Made by a program: the position numbers and the translations under genes. Shown here piece by piece: positions 62,773 to 64,000 of a DNA stretch of 64,000 nucleotides. The notes beneath the pieces are model-generated. The model did not search any database. It had not been told where the DNA came from and saw only the letters and a list, made by a program, of their open reading frames with translations. The stretch's first letter is position 1. The number at the start of each line of letters is the position of its first letter. The DNA comes from Halopseudomonas sp002296055 (GTDB lineage Bacteria > Pseudomonadota > Gammaproteobacteria > Pseudomonadales > Pseudomonadaceae): the NCBI RefSeq assembly GCF_050876985.1, contig NZ_JBPAPP010000001.1; one strand, 5' to 3'.

Positions 62773-63711
62773 ATGTGGATGATGCGTCCAGTACTGAAAA
62801 AAGGGCTTCTTGCCGGCGTTCTGGCAAGCTTGGCGACAACGGTGCTGGCTAACGACTATCCGTTGCTTGCGCCCGAGCAGGATATGATCGGCGAGGTTGA
62901 GCGATACCAGGCCTCCTATGAAGATACCTTTGCTGATCTGGGCAGTGTGCGCGGCTTCGGCTACCTGGAAATGACGTCGGCCAACCCCGGTATCGACCCC
63001 TGGTTGCCGGGGGCAGGCACAGAAATTGTGCTGCCGGGGGAACATGTTTTGCCCCAGGGTGTGCGAGAAGGGGTGGTGATCAACCTGCCCGAGTTTCGCA
63101 TGTATTACTACCACAAGGGGGGCGAGCTGGTATCCAGCTATCCGGTAGGTATCGGCCGCGAGGGCTGGTCCTCGCCCATTGGCGAAACGCGTATTCTGCG
63201 CAAGCAAGCCAACCCGTCCTGGTATCCGCCCAAGTCCATTCTGGAGGAGCACGCCGCCAACGGCGACCCGCTGCCCGCGGTAGTGCCGCCAGGTCCGGAT
63301 AACCCGATGGGCCCGTTCAAGATGAACCTGGCGCTGAGCGGCTACGTAATCCATGGCACCAACAAGAAGTTTGGTATCGGTACGCGGGTAAGCCATGGTT
63401 GCTTCCGCATGCGTAACGAAGACATCACCGAGCTGTTTCCGCAGGTACCGGTCGGCACACCGGTGACGATCGTCAATCAGCCCTACAAGCTGGGTATCAA
63501 GGACGGTCTGCTGTATCTGGAAGTGCACACGGCGCTGGATGAACACGGCATGCCGTCAACGCTGGACAAGCAGGCGGCAATTCAGCGGTTGCTGGCAGAG
63601 CAGCAGGACAAGGTGCAGGGGTTCAGGTTGGACTGGAAGGCTATCAGAGATCTGGTGTATGCCGAGAGCGGCATTCCCGGGGTGATTGGACAACCGATCC
63701 GGACCATGTGA
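62773..63711 (+). CDS. L,D-transpeptidase (YkuD/ErfK family)
   Basis: 312 residues. Signal peptide about 1-26 (VLA-ND). A LysM-like segment (about 55-95, NPGIDPWLPGAGTEIVLP) precedes the YkuD catalytic domain. His194 (VIHGTNKKFGIG), then SHGCFRMRNED with catalytic Cys210 and His208. E. coli relatives YbiS, ErfK and YcfS join the C-terminal lysine of Braun lipoprotein to peptidoglycan. The adjacent convergent gene encodes just such a lipoprotein, so OprI is its probable substrate. Confidence 0.92.
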   Translation: MWMMRPVLKKGLLAGVLASLATTVLANDYPLLAPEQDMIGEVERYQASYEDTFADLGSVRGFGYLEMTSANPGIDPWLPGAGTEIVLPGEHVLPQGVREGVVINLPEFRMYYYHKGGELVSSYPVGIGREGWSSPIGETRILRKQANPSWYPPKSILEEHAANGDPLPAVVPPGPDNPMGPFKMNLALSGYVIHGTNKKFGIGTRVSHGCFRMRNEDITELFPQVPVGTPVTIVNQPYKLGIKDGLLYLEVHTALDEHGMPSTLDKQAAIQRLLAEQQDKVQGFRLDWKAIRDLVYAESGIPGVIGQPIRTM

Positions 63712-63736
63712 TCCGGATCGGCTGCAGGCAGCCATC

Positions 63737-63991
63737 TTACTTCTGGCTGGCCTTTTCGAGCATGCGCAGGGCGCGCTCGTTGGCTTCGTCAGCAGTCTGC
63801 TGGGCGCGTTGAGCGGCAGCCAGAGCTTCATCAGCCTTGCGGTATGCTTCATCTGCACGGGCCTGGGCGCTGGCAGTCGCGTTTTCGTTGGCGGCAACGC
63901 GAGCGCTCAGTTCCTTTTCCATGCTGTTGCTGCAACCAGCGGCAACCAGGGCTGCCAGTGCTACGGCGGATACTTTCAGTGCAGTTTTCAT
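63737..63991 (-). CDS. oprI: Major outer-membrane lipoprotein OprI
   Basis: 84 residues. Lipobox LVAAGC with acylated Cys20, then a heptad helix (ARADEAYRKADEALAAAQRAQQTADEANERALRMLEKA), ending in Lys, the residue joined to peptidoglycan. It is nearly identical in pattern to Pseudomonas OprI/Lpp, one of the most abundant proteins of the cell. The promoter lies beyond the window edge. The 25 bp to the convergent L,D-transpeptidase contain only the short palindrome GATCCGGATC (63710-63719). Confidence 0.96.
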   Translation of the reverse strand: MKTALKVSAVALAALVAAGCSNSMEKELSARVAANENATASAQARADEAYRKADEALAAAQRAQQTADEANERALRMLEKASQK

Positions 63992-64000
63992 AACTTTCCC

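Noticed and set aside
1..64000. CRISPR arrays, tRNA, rRNA, prophage or transposase genes
   Set aside because: No regularly spaced repeats, no cloverleaf sequences and no integrase/transposase motifs were recognised; only the two copies of the palindromic element were found.

Overview
The window is a continuous stretch of a high-GC gammaproteobacterial chromosome. Gene content points to the Pseudomonadaceae, most likely Halopseudomonas or a close relative. It has the OprI-type murein lipoprotein with its L,D-transpeptidase, tesA, an ABC transporter and greB in the Pseudomonas order. It also has the 1,600-residue NAD-dependent glutamate dehydrogenase next to moxR-bat genes, pyrD, rmf, the fused rlmL(K) and dacB. 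The genus is an inference from gene content and order. No rRNA, tRNA, prophage or CRISPR array was seen.

Bases 1-18,700 are an accessory metal/nutrient-uptake region. It opens with a cysteine-free ribosomal protein L31 paralogue and a TonB-dependent receptor, each behind a Zur-like palindrome (zinc starvation). Next come an AraC regulator divergent from a D-aminoacylase-like amidohydrolase, a second TonB receptor, an AraC-regulator/amidase fusion protein, and a Tat-exported paralogue of the same amidase. A third TonB receptor faces a four-gene operon (PepSY membrane protein, DUF2271, DUF4198, membrane-anchored flavodoxin/ferredoxin-reductase) headed by a good Fur-box candidate; this resembles siderophore or ferric-iron reduction modules.

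Bases 18,700-25,400 hold general genes: a DUF4105 protein, a glutamine amidotransferase, arfB, a Tat lipoprotein phosphatase of the PhoD family and an M14 carboxypeptidase. A 283-bp repeat with 34-bp terminal inverted repeats and nested hairpins (25,406-25,688) supplies the stop codon of the next gene. Bases 25,686-32,506 are a minus-strand moxR-bat operon in which the BatB-like protein has lost its MIDAS aspartate. Then follow gdhB, a DUF2835 gene, pyrD, rmf, rlmL and dacB, a Cache-only membrane protein, tatD, deaD, a glutathionyl-hydroquinone reductase and a cation/proton antiporter.

Bases 50,190-57,979 are the most unusual block: seven minus-strand genes, nearly all overlapping by ATGA. 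In order of transcription they encode a MoxR-like AAA+ ATPase, an unknown protein, a zinc-protease/von Willebrand A protein, a second unknown protein, a PaaK-like adenylate-forming enzyme, the vitamin transporter PnuC and a NadR-like nicotinamide riboside kinase/adenylyltransferase. The cluster ends at a truncated second copy of the repeat, which again provides a stop codon. Bases 58,077-63,991 return to core genes: greB, an ABC exporter pair, tesA, a small unknown gene, the L,D-transpeptidase and its probable substrate lipoprotein OprI.
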